The translations under genes and the position numbers were made by a program. The notes beneath the pieces were generated by a model that had not been told where the DNA came from, searched no databases, and worked only from the letters and a program-made list of their open reading frames with translations. A stretch of DNA of 64,000 bases from Clarkia xantiana subsp. parviflora (taxonomy: Eukaryota; Streptophyta; Magnoliopsida; Myrtales; Onagraceae). Within the stretch, counting starts at the first letter, position 1. The number at the start of each line of letters is the position of its first letter. This document shows, one piece after another, positions 11,799 to 25,010 of this stretch. The stretch covers positions 7,230,634-7,294,633 of the forward strand of contig JAPTYO010000010.1 in assembly GCA_036873135.1 (NCBI GenBank), read 5' to 3'.

Positions 11799-12445
11799 GT
11801 TAATTACCAAAAAGTATACCGAACTTTGTGCGTTTTGCTAAATACAAATCGAACTTTAAAAAAAAAAAAAAAAACTAAACTTTAAATATTATAGCAAAAT
11901 TAAATACAAACTTGGATGATTTTTATATTAAAAATTGATGAAAATTGAATATATAACATCCACATGTTGTATTTTAATAAAAAGTTATGTTGATTTATCT
12001 ATCACGTGTCATGTTAATATGTATGATGTGATTGTAATTTGCACAATTCACTACAAGAAATCCTAATCATTTGTGATAGATTTATTTGTGAGAGACATAT
12101 AATTTTATTTGTAACAGAATTGTGAAAATCTCTTACAAACAGTCAATTTTTTTTGTAAATGAATAACTACTAACAAAAAAACTTGGCTAGAAATTTCCTT
12201 AAAAACTTCCTTGAAAATCCCTCAAAAACATAATAAAATCCCTAAAAAATTCTTATACTTTGTGAAGAAATTGATTCCCTTAAAAAATGTTGTCACAAAC
12301 TGTCAATTTTCTTGTAGTGAATTTCATGTAGCTTATTAATGATGTACTTTGTGATTTTGAGATAAATTTGGAAATGTTTTTTTATCAAGAAAAAAAGTTC
12401 GATATGTATTTACTTCCAAATTTAGTTTGATTTTTGGTAATTAAC
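11799..12445. mobile_element. Non-autonomous DNA element with perfect 15-bp TIRs
   Basis: GTTAATTACCAAAAA at 11799-11813 is exactly inverted at 12431-12445. Similarity continues inward (GAACTT and AAATACA motifs on both sides). It has no coding capacity. The flanks are T-rich, so a target duplication cannot be told. A CACTA-type MITE sits inside at 12049-12319. Confidence 0.6.
12049..12319. mobile_element. CACTA-type MITE (271 bp)
   Basis: Starts CACTACAAGAAA and ends TTTCTTGTAGTG, giving inverted termini of the CACTA (En/Spm) type. AATT directly repeats on both flanks (12045-12048 and 12320-12323). The usual CACTA target duplication is 3 bp, so one shared base may be chance. Non-coding, with short inverted subterminal motifs. 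Confidence 0.7.
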
Positions 12446-13190
12446 ATTTTTTTTAAAATTAATTAATCCGCAGCCAGGTAATCGGGCTAATAGTAGCACT
12501 GCCGACTCCTGAAACAAGTAGCGTCACACCAGCAGCAATATCATCCATCCACTTAATTGCCTGCCTAACCTAATCATGGCCGAAGCATAAAATTACCAGA
12601 ACCTAACTTTAGAGACCATGACTTGTCTATAAATATATACCTTTGATTACATGGTGTTTTATATTATATATCTATGATATAATAATAATCCACGCACTAT
12701 AATAATAATATAATAGTTGTATGGCCACAAATATTTCCATCTTCCACTGTCACCTTCATGCATCACCTTGGTTCGTTCTTCACAACCACAACCATCCTAT
12801 TCCTCCTATATCTTCATCATCATCCCCACATCTCCATCACTTTCCTCATCTCCAAACCGTGTCCCTTCCATATATACGATGAACAAATACACAACTGGGC
12901 ATCACAAAACCATTTTACTATCAAATTAACTTACCATCTAACATCCACATGCTCATTATTTAAAAAAAATGATTTTTACACTTTAATGGTTTCATATATA
13001 ATCTTAATTCTCAAGGCATTTTATGTAGATTACTCACCTTGGGTAATCTGTGTTTTTGAGAAATAGAGTTGATGACTTCAATTTTAGGTACCTGGGAGAG
13101 ATCGAAAAGTACCCTAGGAAAATGTATATAGAGATAGCATCTTTAGCACAATCAAATATAATAATATTAATAGATAGGACTTAAATTCAC
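12446..13190. other. Spacer without a supported gene
   Basis: The frames at 12717-12929 and 12758-13066 are compositionally odd (Ser/Pro/His and Leu/Ile-rich), overlap each other, and have no recognisable domain. I see no other feature. Confidence 0.4.
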
Positions 13191-13199
13191 TGGCTCTAT

Positions 13200-15050
13200 T
13201 TCCTCACAAGTCTTTATCAAGCTGATCTTTGGGTTTATTTGTTTACCAAAGCTTTGGGCTTTAACTATTATTCTTCTTATTTTGTGTTTAGGCCCTTGTT
13301 TAGTGAGTCCCTTTTATTTCAGACTAGTTTCTTTTCTTCATGTATTTTTTGGATAAGACGTTGAGTATTTTCATGGGCCTCTCTTAGTGTTATTAAGAGA
13401 GAAGCACTAACTAAAAAAACCTGCTAACTAAAAAAACCTACTCCAATGAATCGCAATTCATTATTTCTCTCTTTACTTCGTGTTTCTTCTCATTAATCTA
13501 CGATTTCAAATTTTATCATGGTATTTAAGCGGTTTCTGCTCTTCTTTCTCCGATCTTGATTGTTCTTCGTTGCAATGTTTTGATTCACAGATCAACTCTT
13601 CCGATCGCGAGAGTTGATGTAGTTGTTGGTCATCTTCTTCACGAATTCACGTTTTTTCGTTTGGTCTAGTGGTCTTCTTCTCAAATCACGAACGAATAGT
13701 GGTTATTTGTGGCCATTCTCCTCGAACGGTTCAATTGGTGATGAATCACTTCCCTGACGGTTCAACTGATAATATTTTTATGGTTGATGATTTCAAAGAT
13801 ACGGATGGCAGTAAACGTTATTACTACGATGTTAACATGCATGCATCATCATTGAGATTGATGTAATGCAGTTGTATTTGGTTGGATCATCACGTCAATT
13901 TTTAATGGTATTATGATTTCTGAATTTACAAGATTTGAAACATATATTTGATAAAAGGAATGGGTCTATTATTAGATTCACATACAGATTGTTACTGCAC
14001 ATCAAAGCGTTAATTCTATTTTTGTTTTCTTTACTAAGTTGAAGAATTCGTGGACTGAATATGATACTGCATATTCTCTTCCTCATATTAACAGTGAACC
14101 TTTTAATAAACATTTGGAATACAATAATAATTAGCGTTGTCTGTTTCAATTTATGATGGATCTGAATGATAATTTTACAAACGTGTGCAACAACCTTCTC
14201 ATTTGATCTCCTATTTTATCTCTTAATCAAGCCTACAAAATTCTCATACAAGAAGAGTGCCAAAGTGCCAAAGAGATGTGTTTGCAACCATTTCTGATGA
14301 TGGTACCTCATTAATTGTCAATTATTCCAGATGATACAAAAAAGTAAGAAGAAAACTCTCAACATTAATTTGAAGTGTAATTTCTGTTTAAAAAAAAAAA
14401 AAAATTCGTACACAAGTGAGAGATGCTTTGCTAAACGATGCAAGTTTTATTATTTTTTATTAAAAAAAAAAAAGTATTGTAAAGACAACTGTTTCAAGTA
14501 CAGATAGTTCACAAAGGCTACTTATGGAGGAGTTGGTGATATTATTGATTGTGGTGTTGTGTCCTCAGTAGATTCTTTAGGCAACTCTTCTAATACAATC
14601 ACTCACAGTGGTGAGCAATTTGATCGATTACTGCAACATGTTGAAGGCGGTGACAACTCTATAGCACTGCAATCACATCTACAAATAACTATGTTGTTGT
14701 CGCTGGTATTATTTATTTGACTATTTTTTTAAAATGAATATAGTTGTTGGATTTTAGAAACATATGTGCTAGCAATCACATTATTAGCGATAGGGGTTGT
14801 TGAATTTTTTTTAATCTCTTCATGATATCAAGGTATATTTACCAAACCGCTTTTTCACAAATTGTTGGGATAAGAGTTTTTTTCTAATAATAATTAAGGT
14901 GCCACATATTGTAAGGAAATCTATAATGAGAACTGGATACATGTGCCGATAGATACATTCTGAAAAGATTTTGAGACAAAGGGATATAATAATATTGGAC
15001 AAAATCTGTGACATTTTCATAACCACTCTCATTTGGAACGTCCAATATCA
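13200..15050 (+). pseudogene. Decayed Copia-type retrotransposon remnant (gag and protease region)
   Basis: Matches to Ty1/Copia order can be followed on the plus strand. A degenerate tRNA-Met primer-site-like TGGTATTTAAGCGG lies near 13519. A gag N-terminal-like stretch follows (about 13740-13865). A UBN2/gag core reading QFMMDLNDNFTNV begins at 14147 and is broken by a TGA. A zinc-knuckle start CNFC occurs near 14380, with an A-rich slippage and an ERCFAKRCK-like piece after it. A protease-like WILET...ASNHI appears near 14750. Stops and frameshifts are frequent, and no integrase, RT or second LTR was found, so this is an old truncated copy. Confidence 0.6.
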
Positions 15051-15299
15051 AAAGGTAGATCATTTCCGATCTATAATTTTCACAAACAGAAATGATAAAG
15101 ACTCCGACTTTTGTGATCCGAGAAGTTTCGATTGTACCTGATCTGAAAATAGACTTTTAAAGTTCACATTATTTACGATGACAGTCATTGTGTCTTGATT
15201 CGGAATATCTCGGCCTCCTGGTTCGGAATGTATATCACTGTTCTTCCACAAAAATAGATTTCCTGCTCTCTATCGCTACGTAGGAATAAAGCGTGCCAA

Positions 15300-18200
15300 A
15301 AGGTTTGTACTGGTAAGACGTGAGAAATAAATGGAGGGGGAGAGAGGCGGAGGAGAGGCGATTATTGGGCCCATCTTATTATTAGGCTACTATGGGCTTC
15401 CAAAAAATAAACTGAAGCCCATATAAGCATTGCCCAGTACACCAAGGCCCAACTCTAGAGTTCTCTTTGCACTTTCATGATTCATCACTACTCCCTTCCC
15501 CCCATTTTATGGATTTTTTGTTTTTGTTTTTGTTTTCTACCATATAAAGCTGACGTGGAACTTGCATAATCTAACGTTTTAATTTGTAATAATGGGTTTT
15601 TAAGTAAATAAAGAAGTTACAAACATTGTGGTTTCTTTTTGTTCGGACCATATAGGAAGATAACATACTTTTAACATATTTATTCAAATTTTTAGATTAA
15701 TTTTTATACGTATCAGATCAGTTAGAAAAAAGTAAAACACCGGTTATAACTATTTTTTCATTATAAAATTAATATTCAATTTTAGTTAAGGTATAAAGTG
15801 TTGAACTAACTACTATGTATACAAACATTATGTATACAAACATTGTAGTTAGGACAAAGAAAGAGGGTCTATCTATTCTATCTATTTTTTTATATATATA
15901 TATATCTTAAATTCTATCCATCTATCTATGTAAACGCATAACATAACAATGATGATTGGTTGCAGAGGGCACATGGTATGTCTCTCCCCGTTCCTCCCAA
16001 AATTGCCTTTAAGCTTCAACTAAATGGTGGAACCTACCCACATTTTCATTTCACTTCCTTTCACATGGATTAGTCTTATTCCTGTCCCAATACTAACATT
16101 TCTTAATTTTCTTGTAGCTAATTTGCCTTGGTACACCATAACATATATACGAAGTTTTCGTATCACAACGTATAATGTTTGTGAGATGTTTGTTATAACA
16201 TAGGCTTAGTCTCATTGGTGTATGGTATAATGTGAAATGTAAAATAGGGTTATATTGCCGATTAAGATGTACTTCATATACTATGTTATTGATCCGCCTA
16301 ATAATTTTATTTGAATAAGAATTTATATTAAAGTAATTAATTACTTAACAATTGAAATTTATTTAAATTAATATACTAAATAAATATATATCATAAATTA
16401 ATTAATTTATTACAATATTATATATAATATTATATGTAGTTTAAAAATGATTCCGGACAATTTAATTTTCACATACAAAAGTAGTTCCAAAATTTGAGTA
16501 GTGTAGAAAGGTTTACAATTCAATACTTAAAATAATAATTATAATAAATAAAGGTAAACAAGTATCTTATAATATGATATGTTTTACATTTCAAAATTAC
16601 CGAATATGCTAAGCGACAAAATATTAGTGAATTGGATTCATCAACTTTAATCTTAAATGTGATGATCCCCCACGTATAAAAGTTTGATGATTTAATCCGA
16701 CAGGATTATATTTAGTTATATTAGATTAGATTAGGTGTGCTTATTTAATATATCGGCTTTTTGGTTGTAATTATGTGAATCTACACTTGTTCATTACATT
16801 AGTTAGATACGGTATGATGGATCAGAAATCCAAAAGAAACCCACACAAATCAACTACCCATTGAGTCGACAAAAATGGGCCATGCACGTTCATAATTATT
16901 GCACTATTGGAATCATTATCTCTGAAACCACGACACGTGTCTAATTAAGATTAACTTTTGCTAATTGAGTACTTAAGGATAAGATTAATAGGCTAATTAA
17001 ATTGCACTATTTATCGTTCTTATTCGATTAATTGAAATTGAGGAAGCAAAAGAGAAGCGAGTAAGGAATGTTGGGTCTGTAAAGATACATGAGGGAAAGC
17101 ATGTGATGTGCAAAGGGTCTCACCATGTGGTACCTATAAAAAAGCTATGGAATATATATATGAAGATAAGGAGATGAAATTAAAGGTACAACATAACCCA
17201 ATTGGCTGGAAAAACAAAAAAAATATTTACCTTAAATACAAAATTAATACCGCGTGACTATTCCGGTGGTCCAAATAGAATGTATTTTGTTATGTATTAA
17301 AGTCTTTTGTTATGTATGAAAGTCTAAGTAATCACTTGGAGGGTAGTTTAGTGGTTAAAAACGCTTAATTTTATGTGGTTTAGTTTTAGAGTTTTTGGTT
17401 CGAAATATTCGAGAAGTTTGGTGATCTGATTAAAATATTATCGTCTGGTCCACATACCGCGTTAGACATGAAAGAATGTGAATATAATCGAACTTATCGA
17501 AACAATCTATTGACTATATTAGATTGCTGGTGGGGCTACGTTGATTGTGTCATGTTCTGATTGTTCACTAAATCTGTTCTGAAAAAAAATTATCAGACTA
17601 CGAGTAAAAGAGTCTAAAAATTATATAGTGTGTCAGATGTAGAATCGCCGGTCATTCAATTTTTTTTCAAAAGAAAGTTTAAGGTATATATAATATATAA
17701 CTTGCAAGTACCCAAAAAAGTTAATATGTTATTTTGTAACATGTTAAATATAAAGACGATATGATACTTTGTTGGGATGATCGTTGTTATGTAAGTAATT
17801 AGTTAATTTGGTTTTGATAGTAAAACTGTATTTTTTTTTATTATTATAATTCTATTTGACAGTCAACAAGAGAAGGATATAAAAATTGAATAAATTAGAG
17901 ATATCAATTTGGAGAATGAATGCCCCCAAAGTGATCATCATTAGGGTTTGTATTTTAGATAATTGGAATTAGCATAATTTGTTTCTTATAAGAAGAAACA
18001 CTTTTGGATTGTTCAGTGCATTTGCATGCAAGTTTAGATACATGAAGATGTTGCCTGTCCCACTAGCAAATTTGTTTAAAGCTTATATGATACATCAACT
18101 TTAACTTATTAATTAGTCATGTACGTGACTAATTAAGCTAGCATTCAGTTTAGTAACCTTTTAACTTTATTTATATCTTCTATATATATAATCAGAATAA

Positions 18201-21200
18201 AATTAAATAGTAAGCAGATCTAGAAATTTTTAGTAATGATAATGAATGTGTCTTATAAAAAAAAGCTATATCTCTAAACAATTTAAGACTTTTAATTTGA
18301 GTCTGATTATAATAGTTCGGATATGTTTTGATTCATTTTTCTTTGGAATGTTCTATTTGTAAATCATTAAAGTTTTTTTTTTTTTTGCAGATTACAACAA
18401 TTTATTATTATTTCAACTTTACTTTTTAATTTATATTTAAAAAAAAAAACAAAAGAATCATAAATTTATTAAAAATATCATGAAAATATTTAAAATAATT
18501 ATATGCAAAAAAATTGAAAAAAAAAATTATTTTTCTTAAAATAAAAATATCATCTTCAGGGTTTTGTTTCTATTAAAAAGTAATTTTTGTTTAAAAAAAT
18601 ATATCATATTTAAAAAAAAAAATTCTATTTTTTTAAAAAAATATTTTTATCTTTGTTTTTTCAAATTGTTAAACTTTATAATTTATGGTCTGCATAAAAC
18701 AATTGATAGTCTACGAATAAAATCTCCATTTTTCTTTATAAATTTAATATACAACTATTGATCATTTATAAAATGAGGAACAAATATTTCAATTTAAGTG
18801 TAATTAAGCATATATATTATATACATCATTTATCTTAAGGATGTGAAAATTTGTTAATATTTTTGGCCAAGTGAAAATTTGTTAATAACAGCTTATTATT
18901 TACCAACCAATCTTGAAAATTAACTGCTGCCGACTACGAGCCTTCATGAGTCATGAAGTCATTATCTTACTATTACATGAACAAGAAGATCAAACAAATC
19001 ATCAGCTTCCTTAGGACACCAGTAAGGGAGTTTGGTTGAAGGGATCAATAAGAAATAGTTAATTTTTTTTTTTAATATCCTAGTTGTATATGGTTAGTAA
19101 TTAAATATTACAAAAGCTGTAAGATATATTCAACCACTCTCACCAGAAAACATTGATGTTCATTTGGTGAAGCATTACACATCCAACTATAGTATATATA
19201 TAGAGACCCACCTATATTAATTGATTAATTATATAGTAAGGGTGTTGTCAGTTAATAAAAAGAGGTCATATATCTTTATTAGTTTCCATTTTTTCCATTG
19301 TATTGCTTTTTTGCAGTCTAAGGAGAGAGTCCAACTATTATACCAAACATGACTTTGCTTAGAGAATCCTTAAGGTTTGGTAAGATGGACTCAAAACTAT
19401 ACATTTTTGGAAACAAATGCTAAAAGCATACTAATTAGGAAGGTGTGTAAATAGTTATTAGTTTGGTTTCAAATCACCATTAGTTTGGTGGACTCAATCA
19501 ATTTAGATTCAGATGAGACTTATTTATTTTTTCTATAAAAGTTACAGTAAGAATAGAAAATAGAAGAGGATGCCACACTTATTATAAGAAAATCAACATT
19601 TGTGAAAGAGAGTTTACATCGGAAATAATATCTTATAATTTATAAGAATCTGTAAGAGTTTAATAATTTTTAAGGAAAATTTCTTGTAAATATCAAAATT
19701 TTGAAAAATTATCGGAAAGTTGTACGAGATTTTCCTCACCGTTTTGAATACTAATAGTATGTTTTTTTTTTTTTTTTCTAGAAGTTAGCCATTTTGAAAT
19801 TTTTTTAAAACTCATCGTTTGTTATATATATAGCGCAAGTTTGGCACCATATTTATATTATTACATCTAGTAGAGCGGATTTAAAACATTTAAAATGAGA
19901 ATTTACATTAACATAGATTGTTAAATTTATAAGCAATCCAATTATTTGAACCGAATGGAGTTATTTTCAAACGAAAAATGAGAGATTAAGAGAGTATATT
20001 TTTTTTTCATATGAAATAATACTCAAATCTTATTATTATTATAAACACCCGAAGATAGGACAGAAACCTATTTATATTAGTATATATACGCAATTGACTG
20101 TATTCTTTATACGTAAAGCATAGATTGACAGAAAAAGAATGTTGTCTCAGTATTAAACTAGTTTATTGTAACCGTTGATCATTTTATGGGTTTGTGGGGT
20201 TTCATATTTTAGTTGCATAGTCTAGGTCGAAGGTAACGGTCGAATATATAGTATAGAGAAAATAAATTCAGTGAACGAAGCCTGCGCTGTGCTGTAGGTT
20301 AGGTTAAGGAAAGGGAAACTTATTATTAGGGTTAATTAATATGGAGGAACACTTCATTTTCTATCTGCAGAGATTTTTTATTATATTTTTCTAGGATAGA
20401 TATAGATATATTTTTTGTCTCTCTATCTATCTATTTTACTTAACTTGTCTTTCAAGGAGTTGGTGTGATTTACTTTTTTGTTTTCCTTTGGTGAATGAGG
20501 CGGTGGTTGCTTGGCTTGCAGTTCAAAGCATCTGAAAAGACACTAGAAGAAGAGTGCGTACAGAATATATATAGAGAAAAGCTGCAACTGCAATTTTCCA
20601 ACACAAGAAAAATCAACTGCTTTCTAATTTCAAGCATCTGCACTGTTAGAAATACTTATTAGAACTGTTCATTATTATTTAATATTTAAAATTATTATCT
20701 AGATTTTTGACCAGGTTATTGTATTTTATCATATCTATATTTATATTCATGAAGAAAATAAATATATTTTTTTTATCTAAATTTTAGAGAAATAAATTCA
20801 TTTTATTAAATTATAAACTCACTTAAATAAACAAAATTATTATTATTATTATTATATATCTATATTATAATGTAAAATATCGTATTACTCCTTATATTAT
20901 TGTGCATATATATACATAGAGTATCACGCTTCAACCTGTTTGAATATAATATTTTCTGTCTAGATTACGAACCTAAATTTACTTGATAATGACATTTCAT
21001 TTACTCTACTACGTACATATCCCTAATTATCCAGAAATCTAATCTAACAATCAATCGGGTCACCCCTAAATGATAAATTATTATTGACACTTTTATGTAG
21101 TGTGACCCTTTATTTGTAAGGTTTCCAAAAATGTTCTCAAATGCAGGTGCTCTTTGCTAAAATAGTTAAGGCATGCAGGAGGTTATGATTGGTCCCATTA

Positions 21201-22890
21201 ATTTCTTCATAATGTAGATAGAAGAAGGGTATTAGCTAGCTAGCTAGTAGCTCTCGCTTCCCCTAAACCCTAAAATTTTCAGTTTAGGATATATAATCCC
21301 ATCTTGCTTATAATAATAATAATAATAAGAAAACAAAAAAGTTAAAATTGCATGAAAATACGTACAAGATATTTTTTGGGAGATGTTCACTTGTTGACAA
21401 GCTCATATCCTAGGATACTCGGTCGGAATGCGTATGACATGATATATATATCATATCAATTCTATGTCTTATTACACTACTCGTTTATATGATTTTAGTG
21501 GAAAATAATACATATAGTAGGGTCTGCTTTAATAACATTTTAAAAAATATAAATAAATTAAATTAAATTGTGAGTATATGTTAATTAATTTTGCAGTATG
21601 GATTACACTTTACGGGTGGTACATATGTAAGGCAGTGATAGAACTATATAAATATATATACGTAGTTCTATCAGAAAGAAAATTGAAATTAATTAAAGAA
21701 ATATAATAAGATCATTTGACTAGTCAAATAGAATAATTGTTTGAACATGTCAATTTAATATGTTATATGCAGAGATGAGCTGGTTTTTTTTTTTTTTTTT
21801 TCACAGTTCTGATAATAATGCAGGTATGCCAGTCGTCTATCTCATAGAAGATTTTAAATTTAAGTTGCATTATATATTGTATAATTTTATGATTAATTTA
21901 ATTAAACTAAACTAAACTGACCGTAAATAGAGTGTAGAAGAAAATAGGTTAATTAAAACAAAATCATTTTGAATCATACGGTTCATTATGTTATGTTATG
22001 CATTAAACGAGTGAGATTGGGGTGGGGGTTCCACTTTTTTATATACGCACCATGTGATATTCACAGCCGCCTAGCTGGATCTGTCCTTGTGGGTGGGTCC
22101 CTCTTCCTTTCCTATCTTTTTCTACATTTTCTTCATATGTTTTTTCTACATACCATTTAACCTATATCAAATTCCATTATTTATTTATTTGTTTTGCAGA
22201 ATAACTACAACAACTATGCAACTTAATATTTGTCGAGAGAGAATATATTATATGGTGCCTTACCTCACAAGTAACCTTCTATGATTATATTGTGGACTAT
22301 TTTTTTTCTATTATTTATTAATAATATATTGAATTTAACTTACATAATAAAAACAATAATTCCGAATTTTAGGCGGTGATACTTTTTTTATAAGGATTAC
22401 GAATTACGATATTTTATAAGGATAGCTTAATGACATAAAACTCTGTTAGATTACAGAAAAATACCGGTAATCAATTCGATTGACAGTTGGATTAGCAAGT
22501 GACTATCTAATAATTAATTAATAGAAGAAAACTATTAAACCATATACTTAAATATAATTATATAGTGATATATATAAAAATATGAAAGTTAATTGAGAAT
22601 GAAAGTGATCATGAGTTAGTAGCGTACTCGTGCCGGGAAAAAAAAAAAAATTACATAAATATTACTGGAGACGATTCCAAGTCACGTGGCCTGTGGGCTT
22701 AAACGGTCCCACTCCTCTCCGATCCATGACTTTATTTATCTATCATTAAACTTTAATAATAATTAAATAAATATATTATTAATACTATTAATTAATTATT
22801 AATAGTATCATGGGACTTTAAAAGATCCATAGTCTCGTGAACGTGAAGACCTTTGTCTAAATAGCTAGATAACGCGTTGTATTATCACAC
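15300..22890. other. Long AT-rich spacer
   Basis: About 7.6 kb with no supported coding region. Frames such as 18564-18761 and 21969-22160 are low-complexity AT products. A cluster of GGGCC/GCCCA (site II-like) motifs at 15365-15450 resembles a plant promoter, but no gene follows on either side. A possible SINE lies near 17340. A small palindrome (11-bp arms 21636-21646 and 21663-21673) is present. Confidence 0.45.
17335..17640 (+). mobile_element. Possible tRNA-derived SINE
   Basis: A box-A-like TAGTTTAGTGG (17344-17354) and a box-B-like GGTTCGAAATA (17397-17407) are correctly ordered and spaced for a pol III internal promoter. The rest does not fold as a tRNA. No poly(A) tail or target duplication was confirmed. 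Confidence 0.35.
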
Positions 22891-22894
22891 TAAT

Positions 22895-24257
22895 GGGGTG
22901 TTTGGATGGATGTAATAATCTCACATTACGTCTCACATTATATCAATATTACATTGTTTAATTTGTCAAATGACGTAATGTGTATTGTAATGTAATGTCC
23001 ATTGTAATTTCAGATTGCGTTCAAATTTCATTCAACGTAATGTGATATTACATTAAAAAACAGATGTAATATGAGATTACGTCTAACATTACGGAGTGCT
23101 ATTATTTTATTAAAATTTATTAAATAGAAAAAATATTTTGTATAATCATTATAGCTTATTATGATAATATTTTTTTTTATTATTAGTAGATTTTTATTTT
23201 TTATCTACTTCATAACTCATTATTATAATAAATAATAATGCACATGATGTTCATATAAAATGAGTGAAGCATTTTCAATGCATTTTTTATGAAAACTATC
23301 TTATAAAGCTACATATAATGTTTTAACTATTAGAATTTTAATAGTTGTGCATATTGAGTTTACATATTTTGTTTTTAAAATTCATAAATGACTATAGTAT
23401 TAACTGATGGATATCTGCCCAATTCAGGTTCGTATTTACATTCTGGACTTCGTAAACACGTCGAAAATCACATAACGGATCCAACGCGTCACCCGAGGTT
23501 CAAAACAGTCCCGAGGTTCACCCGACGGGGTTTAGACTGCTGTCTAGGTATCACGCGCTACCCTTGTTTACGTACACTAAGTAAAGAGTCTCATAAAGCC
23601 AAACTTAATCAAACCAGACGACGGTTTCCCAGTTTCCTCTAAGACCGGCGTCGAACCGCACAAAAACCGGGCTCAGTTCTAAGGTTGCCTATAAATAGGG
23701 AGACCTTGGCCACCAATTTCAACTAATGTTCTCAAGAGATTGGCTTTGGAGCTCTGACCTCTCTCTAGACTCTTATTTAAGCATCTGAGAGGGTTCAACC
23801 AGCACCACCCCCCTCTCCGTGCTGGTTACTGCCCTTTTTGTAGGTAAGGAGCGCGCAAAGCCGGCGAAGTGCACATTGCTGACAACCAGCTGCCGTCATC
23901 CGACAACCCGAAGTGCCGAAGAGTCCGACTCCCTGGTTGGATTTGGACGCAACATTAACCACAAAACATAAACTTTAAGAAGTTAGTTGTTGACTTGTTG
24001 TCAAAATATATTTTCTTTTTTAAATCTTATCATATTAAGATATAATATACTCTCTATAAATTGATATATTAATAATAAAGTCACATTACAATGCACATTG
24101 CAACACATACCAAACACTGTAGTCTAACATTACACTCCACATTATAGCACAACCAAACACTGTAATCTAAAATTTCAAGTAATATCACATTACAACTCAC
24201 ATTACTTGTAATCTCACATTTCAAATAATCTCACATTACGTCCATCCAAATGCCCCC
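22895..24257. mobile_element. TIR element copy A (about 0.8 kb) split by a solo LTR
   Basis: Left end GGGGTGTTTGGATGGATGTA and right end inverted ...ACGTCCATCCAAATGCCCCC. Both termini are followed inward by many TAATGTGAGATT-type subterminal repeats. Without the LTR and its duplicated target the element is about 808 bp. Copy B at 25642-38107 is the same family in the opposite orientation and about 785 bp without its insert. It has no transposase. Target duplication is unclear, so the superfamily (hAT or PIF/Harbinger) is left open. Confidence 0.7.
23405..23954 (+). mobile_element. Solo LTR (550 bp), Gypsy Tat-like
   Basis: Begins TGATGGATATCTG and ends GGACGCAACA. It is flanked by an exact 5-bp duplication, TTAAC (23400-23404 and 23955-23959). 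It contains CCTATAAATAGGG near 23688-23700. Order and short matches (GGTTCG, GGACTTCGTA, ACACGTCG, TATAAATAGGG, GCTCTGACCTCTCTC) show it is a distant relative of the Gypsy LTRs at 26080 and 37007. No internal region remains, which implies LTR-LTR recombination after insertion. Confidence 0.88.
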
Positions 24258-24964
24258 AAATGTTTTTTTTGTCTCATGGTGTAGCGCTTGAATATTTTGT
24301 TTCTTAATCAAATGTCTTAAGTTCAAATTTTGAAAATAGATTTTTTTATTAACGACACTTAATCCATATAAAGTGACACAATGTGTGTACATATTATTAT
24401 AGGAGTCTACAACTAAAACACTCCACTAAAATTAAAATTAAAAACGCTAAATGTTTCTTTAACATAGTCAGGGACAAACATATATAAATTGCATGATGAG
24501 ATGTTTGTCTCAAATTTGGAAGGGCATCAAATTATTAAGTCACAGAACAATAATGATCAAAGATCCAAATTTTTGGAGCGATGTGGTGTATAATACAACT
24601 ATAAATATTTATTTATTTTTTCTCTCTTTTTTTCGGACTTAAAGTTTTTATTATTATTATATTTTGAGATTTTCTTTTTCTTTTTGACCTAACTTAATGT
24701 ATAATATTGTTTTTGTATTCTTTTAAATGTAAACCACTAAACCTTAATTATTAGAGTGATTTCGAACTCAGTTTATTTACTAGCTTATTATTCCACTAAC
24801 CTTAGGCTGATAATTTTTTAACTGATTCCATAAAAGTCAATTTACGTATATCGCTCTCGGAAAGAAAATTAAATTGGATATCAATACAATACAAAGTAGT
24901 GACGTTTTAAGTTTTGTCAAAAGCTAACTAATTATGTATAGTATATACAATTACAACTTATTAA

Positions 24965-25010
<46 letters not shown>

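Noticed and set aside
12717..13066. Two overlapping ORFs as a possible small gene
   Set aside because: Low-complexity composition, no recognisable domain and no supporting splice or promoter features.
17335..17410. tRNA gene
   Set aside because: Box A and box B-like words are present but no cloverleaf, anticodon stem or acceptor stem can be formed; kept only as a possible SINE.
18564..18761. Phe/Lys-rich ORF
   Set aside because: Composition is what poly-A/T-rich DNA gives by chance.
19575..19740. Second CACTA-type MITE starting CACTTATTATAAGAAA
   Set aside because: The start is diverged and no matching inverted end was found nearby.
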